Source: Pseudoalteromonas sp. '520P1 No. 423' (lineage in GTDB: Bacteria > Pseudomonadota > Gammaproteobacteria > Enterobacterales > Alteromonadaceae). From it: a stretch of DNA of 64,000 bases. The translations under genes and the position numbers were made by a program. The DNA is taken from NCBI RefSeq assembly GCF_001269985.1, contig NZ_BBZB01000002.1:1116001-1180000 (forward strand). Reading direction: 5' to 3'. This document shows, piece by piece, positions 18,731 through 28,466 of the stretch (the first letter of the stretch is position 1; each line of letters begins with the position of its first letter). The notes under the pieces are model-generated. The model was not told the origin of the DNA. It saw only the letters and a program-made list of their open reading frames with translations, and ran no database searches.

Positions 18731-20332
18731 TTAATGCACTACTCTACCATTGAGTACTTTTGTATATTTGCTATCTTCAATGGTGACAGCGCCATTAACT
18801 AACACCGTTTCTATACCACTTGATAATACATTCCACTTTTGAAAATTAGCATTGTCAGAAAAGTTATTTTCATCAAATACAATAATATCAGCATAATGAC
18901 CAAGCTTAATTTCACCACGTTTTTTTAAGTTTAGAATTTTGGCAGTTTGTGTACTGCTTTGTTTAATAAACTGACCTAAGGTTAGTAACTTTTGTTCTTT
19001 TACATACTGGCGATACTTTTTAGGGTAACTTGCATATTTGCGAGGGTGCCCGTTTGTACCATCTGATGATGTAACAACCCAAGGTTTAACCATAAAGTTT
19101 TCAATATCATTTGATGACATGTTAAATGAAGCTACACGAATTTGAGGTCCTTGTACTAGCTCAATTACCGTATCAGTTTCAGATAAACCTTTTTCAGCTG
19201 CTAATTGCTTAAGTGTTTTACCTACTAAATTTTGATCTTCAGTAACAGTCACTAATAAAGCCTCACCACCACCACGACGGCGAATATTTTCTGTTATTTC
19301 TGATTTTATTTTAGGTAAAAGCGCATCATCTTTTAGTCTTTGATGAAACTTAGCGTTAGAGTCAGCCATCACCCATTTAGGTACTACTGCACTTGTTAAC
19401 ATAGTACCCGATGCTTGCCATGGATATTGATCTGCTGAAATACTAATGCCTTGCTGTTGTGCTGTTTCAATTTGTTTGATGACATCTTCACTTTGTCCCC
19501 AAACATCAACACCTAAAGCTTTAATATGAGCAATATGTAGATGTATATCAGCTAATTTCGCAATATCAATCGCTTCAGACACTGCTGCCTTAAAGCCTAT
19601 ATTAAAGGTACTTTCATCTCTTAAATGGGTATCATAAATGCCTTTGTATTTAGCTGCCGTTTTTGCAAGCGCTACAACTTCTTCGGTGTTAGCAAAAGCA
19701 CCTGGCACATAGTATAAGCCGCTCGATAAACCGATTGCACCTTGCTGCATTGCAGTATTGAGTAATGCTTTCATTTGCGCAATTTCATCAGGTTTAGCAA
19801 AGCGCTCTGCTCTGCCAATCACTTGGGCTCTTAACTTACCGTGACCAACTAATAGCGCGGTATTTGTACCTATGCCATTTTGTTCAAGTGCCTGTTTAGC
19901 TTTTATAAAATCGACTGGCCCAGCACCATCATTGCCATTTACAACTGTAGTAACGCCTTGGGTTAAATAATTGAGATTACTATTTTTGTCTTTACTCATT
20001 AACTCTTCAAGTGAATGAGTATGGGCATCAATAAAACCTGGGCTAACAATTTTACCCTTAGCATCTATGACTTTATTTGCGTTGATCTCTTTGCTATTAG
20101 ATGCATAAATTCCACATATAATTTGTTTACAAACTGCAATATCTAAATTTTGCGCCTTTTGATTGCTTCCTGTGTAGACAGTGCCGGATTTTATCAACAC
20201 ATCTACTTTAAGCTCTAAATCAATATCAGGAGATTTAGCTGACAGCGCACTATCAGTGCATGCCATAAGACTTAAACTTAAAACGATAGCAACCGATAGT
20301 TGAGAGCTTTTAATTGCCTTAGGTAACCTCAT
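18731..20332 (-). CDS. Lipoprotein N-acyl-D-amino-acid deacylase (D-aminoacylase family)
   Basis: 533 aa amidohydrolase that should release free D-amino acids from N-acyl or peptide-like substrates. A lipoprotein signal is clear (LSLMAC, Cys25), so it acts membrane-anchored outside the cytoplasm. The metal-site motif SPGFIDAHTH (His104, His106) follows the beta-sandwich, then HLRDE, HIAHIK and the SSDGTNGHPR motif of the family. The C-terminal segment GHYADIIVFDENNF is the usual amidohydrolase ending. The gene starts one base after the M14 carboxypeptidase stop, downstream of a TonB receptor, so it is probably part of one peptide-degrading operon. Confidence 0.88.
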   Translation of the reverse strand: MRLPKAIKSSQLSVAIVLSLSLMACTDSALSAKSPDIDLELKVDVLIKSGTVYTGSNQKAQNLDIAVCKQIICGIYASNSKEINANKVIDAKGKIVSPGFIDAHTHSLEELMSKDKNSNLNYLTQGVTTVVNGNDGAGPVDFIKAKQALEQNGIGTNTALLVGHGKLRAQVIGRAERFAKPDEIAQMKALLNTAMQQGAIGLSSGLYYVPGAFANTEEVVALAKTAAKYKGIYDTHLRDESTFNIGFKAAVSEAIDIAKLADIHLHIAHIKALGVDVWGQSEDVIKQIETAQQQGISISADQYPWQASGTMLTSAVVPKWVMADSNAKFHQRLKDDALLPKIKSEITENIRRRGGGEALLVTVTEDQNLVGKTLKQLAAEKGLSETDTVIELVQGPQIRVASFNMSSNDIENFMVKPWVVTSSDGTNGHPRKYASYPKKYRQYVKEQKLLTLGQFIKQSSTQTAKILNLKKRGEIKLGHYADIIVFDENNFSDNANFQKWNVLSSGIETVLVNGAVTIEDSKYTKVLNGRVVH

Positions 20333-20333
20333 A

Positions 20334-21470
20334 TTATTTTCCTGTTACCGGATCGCTTTCTAACAGTGTGGTCATTAAAGTATTTGCAGCACTTACAGCT
20401 AAAGTATTGATAAACTTTCTATCTGTATTGTCACCCATTTCATAGGTAATCGCGTGTGCTTTATATTTATCAGTAAAATATTGCTTAAATACACCTTTAC
20501 CAGGGTTATTTCCTGGTTGTTGTATCACTTTAAAATCTGGGTATGCTTTATCTAAGCTATTGAGCCAAGTTTCAACTAAGTATGGTTGCTGCATACCGTA
20601 ATCTGATGGCATAGTGTAAAAGATATCTTTTTTAGTTGAGTGAAAGTCAACAGCCATACGCATTTTTTGTTCATTATCAACAAGTGATGTTAAGTAGTTA
20701 TCAACAATTTTTGATTCTATTTGATCAAAATTTTTCCAACTACGATTTAAATCAATGCCGTTAGCATTATGACGCCAATTACCTAATTGAACACCATCTG
20801 GGTTAAGATTTGGGATCACCAATACGTTAAACTGTTTTCTAAATTTTTGTGCTAATTCTGAGTCTGAAAGTAGTGTTTCTGTAAATGGAAATATCGCTAA
20901 AGCGCCGGTGATTTCCGGTGGGTGCTGGCGACCTAATATCACTAACCAATCTTTACCTTCACCTTTTGTTTCAATTTTATAAATTGGACGTTTTTGTGTA
21001 GACTTGCCAAGCACTTCTTGGCTGATATGTTGCTGTTGTGCTAAGTTCTTACCCCAATGATAGTATTGTTCATTGGTTAAAATTTCTTGCGCTGAAATCC
21101 AAGTCGGCTTTTCACTTACTTTTAAGTGAAATGACATTACATTTTTTCTTAGTCTATATTTTTGTAGTTGCCAATTATGCCCATCTTGACTGATTTTTGG
21201 TGGATATCTGTGATTGCCATCTTCAACTTTCATTATCACTTTAATATCAGCCGGTTTGTCTGCAATAACTTTAAAAGCATACCAAGGGCTATCATTAATA
21301 GGCGTATTTTCAGGAATTAAAGTTAGTTGATATGTTGAATCATTTAGCTGTTTACATTCATCTAATCTTGCTGCTGCAAAATCATGCTCAAACTTAACTG
21401 TTGAAAAGTCACATGCTAGTGATGCAGAGCTTGAAATTACACACAGCCCTAGGAAAAGAATACGTTTCAT
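20334..21470 (-). CDS. Exported M14-family zinc carboxypeptidase
   Basis: 378 aa from ATG 21470, which gives a proper signal peptide (FLGLCVISSSASLA, mature Cys20). An upstream in-frame start at 21539 would place 23 hydrophilic residues before it. N-terminal beta domain about 20-130, then the M14 zinc site: His183 and Glu186 (RQHPPE), His277 (DFHST), catalytic Glu344 (ITYEMGD) and the substrate-binding NRS (242-244). It should trim C-terminal residues or amidated peptides in the periplasm. It lies between the TonB receptor (about 95 bases upstream) and the D-aminoacylase (1-base gap). Confidence 0.88.
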   Translation of the reverse strand: MKRILFLGLCVISSSASLACDFSTVKFEHDFAAARLDECKQLNDSTYQLTLIPENTPINDSPWYAFKVIADKPADIKVIMKVEDGNHRYPPKISQDGHNWQLQKYRLRKNVMSFHLKVSEKPTWISAQEILTNEQYYHWGKNLAQQQHISQEVLGKSTQKRPIYKIETKGEGKDWLVILGRQHPPEITGALAIFPFTETLLSDSELAQKFRKQFNVLVIPNLNPDGVQLGNWRHNANGIDLNRSWKNFDQIESKIVDNYLTSLVDNEQKMRMAVDFHSTKKDIFYTMPSDYGMQQPYLVETWLNSLDKAYPDFKVIQQPGNNPGKGVFKQYFTDKYKAHAITYEMGDNTDRKFINTLAVSAANTLMTTLLESDPVTGK

Positions 21471-21565
21471 AAAATTAAGCTCTTTATAATTATGTTTATT
21501 GATACGATTGGTATTAAGTTTAAAAAATACGGGCCTCAATATAGACCCGATTTATAAGATTATGA

Positions 21566-24400
21566 CTAGAAAGACTTACTGAAACTCATGTGGAAGTAAC
21601 GACCTCTATTTGAGTGAAGCCCACCAAAGTAACCGTAACCAAGTTCGTCAGCAAGTGGTGGCTGTTCATCAAATAAGTTACGAACACCTACACGTAATTT
21701 GCTGTCATTAAGTACAGATTTACCTTTAAATCGGTAGTCAGCATAAAAATTAACAGTTTGGTAGCTATCTACTGGTAACTTAACTACTTCATCATCAATT
21801 GTAGCTGTTGTACTTGAGTCTTCTACTTCACTTACATAGCTAGTACTGATACCTGAACCCCATTGTTCCATGCGCCAGTTAAGAGATGCACGAGCTCGTA
21901 GCTCTGGACGACCGTTTTGCTTCATTAAGTCACCCACATTTTTAACAACTTGATCAGCTGGTACTGCAGGATTTCCCGCTTCTTGTGCAATTAATAACTG
22001 AGCTGAAATACCATCAGGGATTTGCTCAAATTTAGTTAATTTAGCTGCATTCAGTGTGAATTCCCAATCACCAAAATTTGTTTCCCAATCGTAAGTTAGA
22101 CTTAAATCAATGCCTTCTATTTGTCTTTTATCAAGGTTTTGATAAGTATTGTTAATTTGAACAACTTCTTTGGTATCTGGATCACGAATTACGTTTTCGT
22201 TAGATGAACCTTCTGAACGAAGTAATGAATCATAAAGTAAATGAGATGAGCCTGGTAAAATCCCTACTAGGTTTTCTTGCTCAATTCTCCATGCATCAAG
22301 TGTAATTGTCATTTGATCTGACGGCTGGAATACAAAGCCTAGAGAGATATTTGTATCATCTTCTGGTGTTAAATCTGTATTACCACTTCTTACATCAACA
22401 ATTGCATACTTTTTATCTAAAACTGGGTCGTACAAGCTATTACTACGTGGTACTGCTTCAGCAGTTACTTGTGGTAAACCTGGGGCTCTAAAACCACCTG
22501 CATATGAAGCACGAACGCTCATCCAGTCAGCTGGCTCCCAAAACAATGCAACTTTAGGTTTTAATGCTGAACCCACATCTGAAAAATTTTCGTATCTTGC
22601 TGCAACTTGTAATTCAACATAGTGGTCGCCGTTATCAACAAGCGGCACTAGTACTTCTACAAATGCAGATGCAACATCACGATCACCCTTTGAATCAGGT
22701 GTCGGGCTACTACCAAGTACATTACTACCAGATAATTCAACACCTGTGATTTGGTCAATAAATGGGTTGCTGCCATCTAATAATTCATCACGGTCATCTT
22801 CAAAAGTTTCATGTCTAAATTCTAGGCCCATTGCTAGGCCAACAGAACCGGCTGGTAAATCCCAAAGTTCGCCATTACTCATTTTAAAATCTACTGAAGC
22901 TAGGCTAGTTTTAGAATCACGTGTTACGTCAACCATAAATTGGTCAATCACACTTTGTGGATTTAAGCTGGTATCGCCAGTATTTGGATTATTTACATCA
23001 CCACCGGTGAAAATATTGTAAGCATTTGCTGGATCAGTGCTGTTAATTGCTTGTTGGAATTTACTTGCATGGATACGGTTTGCCATATCATTAGTTTCGG
23101 CTGCTGAGTAAAAGGCTGCAGTTTCCCAATCCCAATTTCCTGTTACACCACGAAGACCAGCTAGCGCACGGTAGCTTTTATCATCCACTTCTACATTTCT
23201 TGGGCCAGTATCAATTGCACGATAGCTTCGTACTTTAACTTCTTCACCAAATGGGTTAAATGCAGCATCGGCAGAGATCATAAATCTTTGCGCTGTTAAG
23301 TTAGGTGTTTGTTCGCGTAGTCTTTCGGCTGTCGCACTGTAGTAAATTGCTTCACCAAATAGTTCTAAATCATTACCTAAGTCATGCGTAATGTAACTAT
23401 AAAAATTTAAACGATCAACATCAGATACTAATGAACGATCTGGGCCACGATCATAACGATTATCTCGTGGGAAACTGCCGCTATCAGCACATACGCCACC
23501 TGATAAATCTACTACACAGCCTGATTGAGAATCTGGTTGTAAGTGAAAACGCCCTAGTTCATCAGATTGAAAGTCACCCCAAGGTGTTGCTGTTGTACGG
23601 TTATCTAATTGCGTATCGCCAATAAAATCTTCTGGCAATGTTGGGTATTCACGTAAGTCATGACTTGCAGAATAGTCTCGTTCTCTTGCCATCATGCCAT
23701 TACGTTCGTAATAAGTCGCAGATGCAGTGATATGTGTTTTCCCACCGTTTACATCAAAACCAGTTAAAAAGTTAAATGTTTTTTCATCAAGTGGTGTACC
23801 TTCTGAGCCTCCATAAGTAACACTGATACGATTGCCTTCAAAGTCATCTTTTAGTTTATAGTTGATAACACCTGCAACGGCGTCAGAACCATAAATAGCA
23901 GCAGCACCATCACGTAAAACTTCAAGAGAGCGTAAACCAGCAACTGGTAGTGTATTGGAGTTAACAGTAGTAACTGGAACAAAGTTTTCTGATTGTGTAC
24001 CTGGGTGATTTACTAAACGACGACCGTTAAGTAAAGTTAACGTATTACCTGTGCCTACGCCTCTTAGGTTAATTGAAGATACATCGCCGCGTGCATCGTT
24101 TACGCCGCCGTTACCTGTTGCGCCACCAAAATTAACTTCACCGATTTGAGGAATTGAACGTAAAAGTTCATCACCTGTCACAGCTCCTGTGTTTTCGATG
24201 TCTTTTTCTGACAATGTTGTAACTGGTAATGTACCGATATCTGTGGAGCGTTTAATATTAGAACCTACGATGCTAATTCGTTCGATTTGTTCATCGTCTG
24301 ATTTTGTTTGCTCAGCTTGCACGAGCTGAGGTGATAGAGCCGCAATAACACATAAACTAAGACGCTTAAGCTTGTGGTGACTTGTTGTATTTTTGATCAT
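21566..24400 (-). CDS. TonB-dependent receptor of the peptide-use cluster
   Basis: 944 aa outer-membrane receptor from ATG 24400 (GGGAA 6 bases upstream); an ATG at 24418 is possible but less well placed. Signal peptide about 1-29 (QLVQA), TonB-box-like EQIERISIVGSNIKR, plug with TLLNGRRLVNHPG and AAAIYGSDAVAGVINY, and a barrel with VSYASYAG-like strands ending in Phe (FHMSFSKSF). It is followed by an M14 carboxypeptidase and a D-aminoacylase on the same strand, so a peptide containing D-residues or N-acylated amino acids is the inferred ligand. It is divergent from a LysR regulator about 0.5 kb away. Confidence 0.92.
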   Translation of the reverse strand: MIKNTTSHHKLKRLSLCVIAALSPQLVQAEQTKSDDEQIERISIVGSNIKRSTDIGTLPVTTLSEKDIENTGAVTGDELLRSIPQIGEVNFGGATGNGGVNDARGDVSSINLRGVGTGNTLTLLNGRRLVNHPGTQSENFVPVTTVNSNTLPVAGLRSLEVLRDGAAAIYGSDAVAGVINYKLKDDFEGNRISVTYGGSEGTPLDEKTFNFLTGFDVNGGKTHITASATYYERNGMMARERDYSASHDLREYPTLPEDFIGDTQLDNRTTATPWGDFQSDELGRFHLQPDSQSGCVVDLSGGVCADSGSFPRDNRYDRGPDRSLVSDVDRLNFYSYITHDLGNDLELFGEAIYYSATAERLREQTPNLTAQRFMISADAAFNPFGEEVKVRSYRAIDTGPRNVEVDDKSYRALAGLRGVTGNWDWETAAFYSAAETNDMANRIHASKFQQAINSTDPANAYNIFTGGDVNNPNTGDTSLNPQSVIDQFMVDVTRDSKTSLASVDFKMSNGELWDLPAGSVGLAMGLEFRHETFEDDRDELLDGSNPFIDQITGVELSGSNVLGSSPTPDSKGDRDVASAFVEVLVPLVDNGDHYVELQVAARYENFSDVGSALKPKVALFWEPADWMSVRASYAGGFRAPGLPQVTAEAVPRSNSLYDPVLDKKYAIVDVRSGNTDLTPEDDTNISLGFVFQPSDQMTITLDAWRIEQENLVGILPGSSHLLYDSLLRSEGSSNENVIRDPDTKEVVQINNTYQNLDKRQIEGIDLSLTYDWETNFGDWEFTLNAAKLTKFEQIPDGISAQLLIAQEAGNPAVPADQVVKNVGDLMKQNGRPELRARASLNWRMEQWGSGISTSYVSEVEDSSTTATIDDEVVKLPVDSYQTVNFYADYRFKGKSVLNDSKLRVGVRNLFDEQPPLADELGYGYFGGLHSNRGRYFHMSFSKSF

Positions 24401-24933
24401 GAGATTTCCCGTTGTCATGCCCCGTTATAATTAATCAGATTTATTTTAGTTTTTACCTGATCATCAATTTCCATACTTATTCCCGCTGATTTAGTTCAAT
24501 TAAACTAAGCGGCTATACTCAAACTATTTCCAACTGCCCAATAAGATAAATAGCTTGTCTCTATAACCATGAATAAAAATGGTGAATTAAACAATTGACA
24601 CTTAATAACAAGACTATAACCTTTGGTTATACCTTTTAACATTTTAAAGAAAATACAATTGATTAATTAATTGTTAAGTTCTATTTAACGATAGTAATTT
24701 ATTGTAATTTACACAATCAAAACAGTTAAACTATATGAGACCAATGTCAGGATACATAAGCTTATTAGTTATAAGCGGTAATTGATGAGAATTTGTTTCT
24801 AATGTTATTTACAACTTCTGAAATTGATAATTAAAATCTAATCGAAAGTGATTTCACTATTGTAAGTATGGCAACAATTAAATTGTTTTATAGATAAATA
24901 AAAACAAAAAATAACAAATACTAGAGGAATTAA
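24401..24933. other. Divergent regulatory region between TonB receptor and LysR genes
   Basis: About 530 AT-rich bases with no convincing gene other than the short leader ORF that begins at 24934. It should hold the promoters for the receptor operon and the regulator and a likely LysR binding region. No definite T-N11-A site was fixed by eye. Confidence 0.5.
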
Positions 24934-25059
24934 ATGCGACTTAGACATATTGAGGGTTTTAATTCGATACATATGACAGGATCGATAACATATGATGCGC
25001 TCAATTTTTATTCGGTTGATATGAATGCTCAAAACAACACACTAAAGGTAATAATATGA
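24934..25059 (+). pseudogene. 41-codon leader ORF resembling the first residues of the following LysR gene
   Basis: Begins MRLRHIEGFNSIHMTGSIT, against MRLRHIEIFHAVYMTGSIT in the LysR gene that follows. After about 22 residues similarity fades (DALNFYSVDMNAQ versus NAAQFLHVSQPS). It has its own GAGGA ribosome site and its TGA overlaps the LysR ATG (ATGA, 25056-25059). It looks like a partial, mutated duplication of the regulator's 5' end that now sits as a translationally coupled leader. It lacks a complete HTH, so it probably has no DNA-binding function of its own. Confidence 0.6.
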
Positions 25060-25937
25060 GATTGAGACATATTGAGATTTTTCATGCTGTTTATATGACT
25101 GGCTCCATAACAAACGCAGCCCAATTCCTTCATGTCTCACAGCCATCAGTGAGTAAGGTGTTGGCTCATGCTGAAATGCAACTGGGCTTTGATTTATTTC
25201 AACGTGTTAAAGGTAGGTTAATTCCAACAGCTGAAGCGAACATGTTGTTTAATGAAGTAGACAAGGTATATAAACAAATCCGTTCAGTGCGAAATATAGC
25301 TGAAAATATTAAAAAAAGTAAAACTGGTAACATCAATATAGGGTTGGCCCCAGCTCTAGGGTTTGATTTAGTGCCAAAAGCGGTGGCTGAATTTAAAAAA
25401 ACACATCCTGATGTGAATATTAATATTCAAACTATGCACAATGAACAAGTTCAACAAGCATTGCTTGAAAGAAAAATAGATTTTGCTTTAATGTTTTCTC
25501 CTCACCCACTGCCTGGCATAACACAGCAATTGGTTTTGGAGTCTCAGTTAATGGTTGTTTATCCAAATCAGTTTTTTCCTGAACAGCCACAATCGATGAA
25601 TGTAGAGGAGCTCATTAATCAAGACATTATTGGTATTTGGGATAGCGGCCCACTTGGTGATATCGTATTTAACCGCATTTCAGATCAAGATATTGAAATG
25701 AAATGTAATATTCAAGTTCAAACATACTTTATTGCCGCTAGGCTGGTAGCACAAGAGATGGGGGTATGTATAATTGATGAATATACTGCTAAAGGTAATT
25801 TATGTGAACAAACATCAATTGCGCCTTTATCTCCACCGCTACATTTTAATTTACAAGCGTTACATTTAACCGATCAACAATTATCACAAACATCTAAACA
25901 TTTATTAGATGAAATACATAAGGTGGCTAATGCCTAG
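25056..25937 (+). CDS. LysR-family transcriptional regulator
   Basis: 293 aa. The N-terminal winged HTH (about 1-60: IEIFHAVYMTGSITNAAQFLHVSQPSVSKVLA) is followed by a type 2 periplasmic-binding-like effector domain (about 90-290). Its start overlaps the upstream leader ORF stop (ATGA) and also has AAAGG 5 bases before it. The position, divergent from the TonB receptor-M14-D-aminoacylase operon, makes it the likely regulator of peptide or D-amino-acid use (inference). Confidence 0.9.
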   Translation: MRLRHIEIFHAVYMTGSITNAAQFLHVSQPSVSKVLAHAEMQLGFDLFQRVKGRLIPTAEANMLFNEVDKVYKQIRSVRNIAENIKKSKTGNINIGLAPALGFDLVPKAVAEFKKTHPDVNINIQTMHNEQVQQALLERKIDFALMFSPHPLPGITQQLVLESQLMVVYPNQFFPEQPQSMNVEELINQDIIGIWDSGPLGDIVFNRISDQDIEMKCNIQVQTYFIAARLVAQEMGVCIIDEYTAKGNLCEQTSIAPLSPPLHFNLQALHLTDQQLSQTSKHLLDEIHKVANA

Positions 25938-26045
25938 CTGCAAAGCCATAGCTTTTGGTTATACTGTTTGTAATAGATTTTATTTTTATTAAACACCATG
26001 ATGATTTAGTTTAGCTATGTTTCTAATTTAGCTTGCGAGGTTGTC

Positions 26046-26771
26046 ATGGAAAATCAATTTTATCCGACTCTTGAATTGGCAAAACAATTTGCCTTAAATC
26101 ATAATTTCACAAGTTCTATTGATTATCACTGTAGACGCCCTTCTTGTGATAGCGCATTACCCTCAAACCCGCAGAAATTTTATAAGAGCCAATGGATAAG
26201 TTGGTATGACTTTTTAGGAACGCAACCAAATACAAGCAGACTTTATCAAGACTTTGATAAAGCTAAATCCGTAGCACATTTTTTAAAGTTTAATTCAATA
26301 AAAGATTACAAGCTCACGTGTAAAGTAAAAGATAAAGCACTGTCTGTCGCACCTAATGAGAAATTTAAAGAAGATTGGATTAGTTGGGAAGATTACTTAA
26401 ATTTAAATGGTTGCTCAGCTTATCAAACTTATTCTAAGGCTAAGCTAGCAGCTAATAGACTTAAAATTAAAAGCTCAATTGAATATTCTGTTATTCGTAA
26501 AGCGGTTGATTTAAGGCTGCCATCGTCTCCTGAGTTGGCATATAAAGAGCAATGGACAAGTTGGTATGATTTTTTAGGTACTCAAGATCCGGCGAAAAAT
26601 TTATATGCCAACTATTTATCTGCAAAATGCGCAACTAAAAAATTTAAGTTTAGTTGTGCAAGTGATTATTACACGAGATATAAATTATTAGATAGCAAAC
26701 TGCCCAGCACACCTAAAAGAAAATATAAAAAAGACTGGGTAAGTTGGCAAGATTTTCTAAATATTAGTTAA
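26046..26771 (+). CDS. Stand-alone protein made of four integrase-type repeats
   Basis: 241 aa composed of four repeats of about 60 residues, each with a helical AK-A--F segment, a central L-S-P-P stretch and a terminal W(I/T/V)SWYDFLG or W-SWQDFLN motif. This resembles the phage-integrase repeat unit (INT_rpt) that precedes the catalytic domain in some tyrosine recombinases. Here there is no recombinase domain before or after it. The gene has GAGG at about 26036 before its ATG. It may be an orphaned DNA-binding array or a remnant of an integrase; no function is assigned. Confidence 0.7.
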   Translation: MENQFYPTLELAKQFALNHNFTSSIDYHCRRPSCDSALPSNPQKFYKSQWISWYDFLGTQPNTSRLYQDFDKAKSVAHFLKFNSIKDYKLTCKVKDKALSVAPNEKFKEDWISWEDYLNLNGCSAYQTYSKAKLAANRLKIKSSIEYSVIRKAVDLRLPSSPELAYKEQWTSWYDFLGTQDPAKNLYANYLSAKCATKKFKFSCASDYYTRYKLLDSKLPSTPKRKYKKDWVSWQDFLNIS

Positions 26772-27042
26772 CAAAATTGAATATATTTTAAAATTTATGT
26801 TTTGCTAAATAAATATGCATTTTATTTGGATTACTTAAGTAAGAATAATATAAAAAATATTGTTTAAACTTACAATTAAATCCTTATTTATCAACACAGT
26901 AAATATTTTACATCATAATATTTTAGATATTATATTTAACTGAAAAAATTTTATATTTATTCTAAATAATGAATTACCTGTTGCACCACATTATGTTAGG
27001 ATTTTTAACAATCACCTTTAATAAATACTTAAGCTAAGAAAC

Positions 27043-28242
27043 ATGAAAATAGCAGTTCCCAAAATAGATACCTTAGATCACATTTTACCAGAAGAACCAT
27101 TATTAATGATGGGAGCTGGACCTGTTCCTATTCCACAAGCCGTTGCCAACGCCAATGGTATTGTGATCAATCATTTAGGTGAAACCATGGGGAAGATAAT
27201 TCATCAAGTAAAATCTATGGCGGGTTATATTTTTCAAACTAATTCCCCATGGATTGTCGGTGTTGCTGGCCCTGGCTCTGCTGCCATGGAAATGGCTGTT
27301 GCAAACTTAGTTTGGAAAAATACCAAAGTGCTAAGTATCTGCAATGGCTTCTTCTCCAATAGATTGGCACAAATGGCGCAAAGAGCTGGTGCTGAAGTTG
27401 AGCAAGCATCTATTATTGAAGGTCAAAGTGCTGATCCAATTGAAATTAGAAAGTTAATTGAAGAGCATTCTCCAGAAGTTATCACCATAGTACAAGGTGA
27501 AACTTCTAATACCACTTACAATCATGAATTAGCTGAAATTGGCAAATTAGCAAAAGAATATAATTGTTATTTAATAGTCGATGCGGTGTGTACATTAAGT
27601 ACTATGCCTTTGAAAATGGATGACTGGCATATTGATGCGGTCATCACTGGCGGTCAAAAAGGTTTAAGTTCTATTCCTGGTGTATCTTTAGTTGCATTTT
27701 CTGATCGCGCTTGGCAGCGTATCAGCAACCGCGTCATTCAAATTCCCCAATGGACTTTAGATGCCATGCTAGCTTCTAACTTTTGGCATCAAGACTCATA
27801 TCATTATACCGCGCCAGTTTCTGGTTTACTTGCATTGCATGAAGCCATGCGTTTGATATGTAATGAAACATTAGAAAAAAGATTTCAAAGACATTTAACT
27901 TGCTCAACAGCACTACAAAGTGCAGTCGAAAGCTTAGGTTTAGACTTATATATTGACGGTAAAAATAGGCTTAACTCTGTTATAGGTATCCGTTTGCCTG
28001 AGCAATTAGAATCTAAAACAGTTTGTGAACACATATCTAAAAACTACCGCGTAGAAATAGCGGGTTCTTTTGGTCCTCCTATTGTTCGTATTGGCCAAAT
28101 GGGTGAGCAATGCCGTGAACATAACCTGTTTAGAACAATCCATGCTTTTGGTTCAACCTTTAAAGATTTAGGTATCAAAGTTGATGTGCCCGCTGGCATG
28201 GCCCAACTTGAGAACATGTTACAGAGACAAAAGTTTATCTAA
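27043..28242 (+). CDS. Class V aminotransferase (alanine-glyoxylate / serine-pyruvate type)
   Basis: 399 aa PLP enzyme. The opening MMGAGPVPIPQAVANAN matches the GPGP-type start of this family. The PLP region VDAVCTLSTMPLKMDDWHID and the Schiff-base Lys in TGGQKGLSS are both visible, and the C-terminal domain (RIGQMGEQCREHN) is complete. It should move an amino group from serine or alanine to glyoxylate or pyruvate. Most relatives have Ser at the SQKG position, where this protein has Gly (GGQKG). It is located after the peptide-use cluster, so a role in catabolising released amino acids is possible but unproven. Confidence 0.85.
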   Translation: MKIAVPKIDTLDHILPEEPLLMMGAGPVPIPQAVANANGIVINHLGETMGKIIHQVKSMAGYIFQTNSPWIVGVAGPGSAAMEMAVANLVWKNTKVLSICNGFFSNRLAQMAQRAGAEVEQASIIEGQSADPIEIRKLIEEHSPEVITIVQGETSNTTYNHELAEIGKLAKEYNCYLIVDAVCTLSTMPLKMDDWHIDAVITGGQKGLSSIPGVSLVAFSDRAWQRISNRVIQIPQWTLDAMLASNFWHQDSYHYTAPVSGLLALHEAMRLICNETLEKRFQRHLTCSTALQSAVESLGLDLYIDGKNRLNSVIGIRLPEQLESKTVCEHISKNYRVEIAGSFGPPIVRIGQMGEQCREHNLFRTIHAFGSTFKDLGIKVDVPAGMAQLENMLQRQKFI

Positions 28243-28305
28243 AATTAATTTTTTAACAATCAACTTAAAATTATTCAAGGCTTAACAAACAAATCTTTTA
28301 TATTT

Positions 28306-28354
28306 TGTAATTACCAATCAAAATAGCTACCGCTAATTTTGGTTGGTAATTACA
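28306..28354. repeat. Long hairpin downstream of the aminotransferase
   Basis: Arms of 19 bases (28306-28324 and 28336-28354), paired with one G-T wobble around an 11-base loop (agctaccgcta). It has no T-run on either side, so it is not a standard terminator. It could be a small palindromic repeat unit or a 3'-end stabiliser. Confidence 0.6.
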
Positions 28355-28466
28355 GCCAAATAACAATTGGTAACACGCTTTAAAACCAATAGTTTCCACT
28401 ATGGCGATATAACAACGCTTCATTCAGTTTATTCATTTATCCTGCACTTTCTATAAAGTTAAAGCA

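Noticed and set aside
26046..26771. Repeat protein as a TPR or ankyrin protein
   Set aside because: The repeat period is about 60 residues with conserved W-SW-DFL ends, not the 33-34 residue pattern of TPR or ankyrin.
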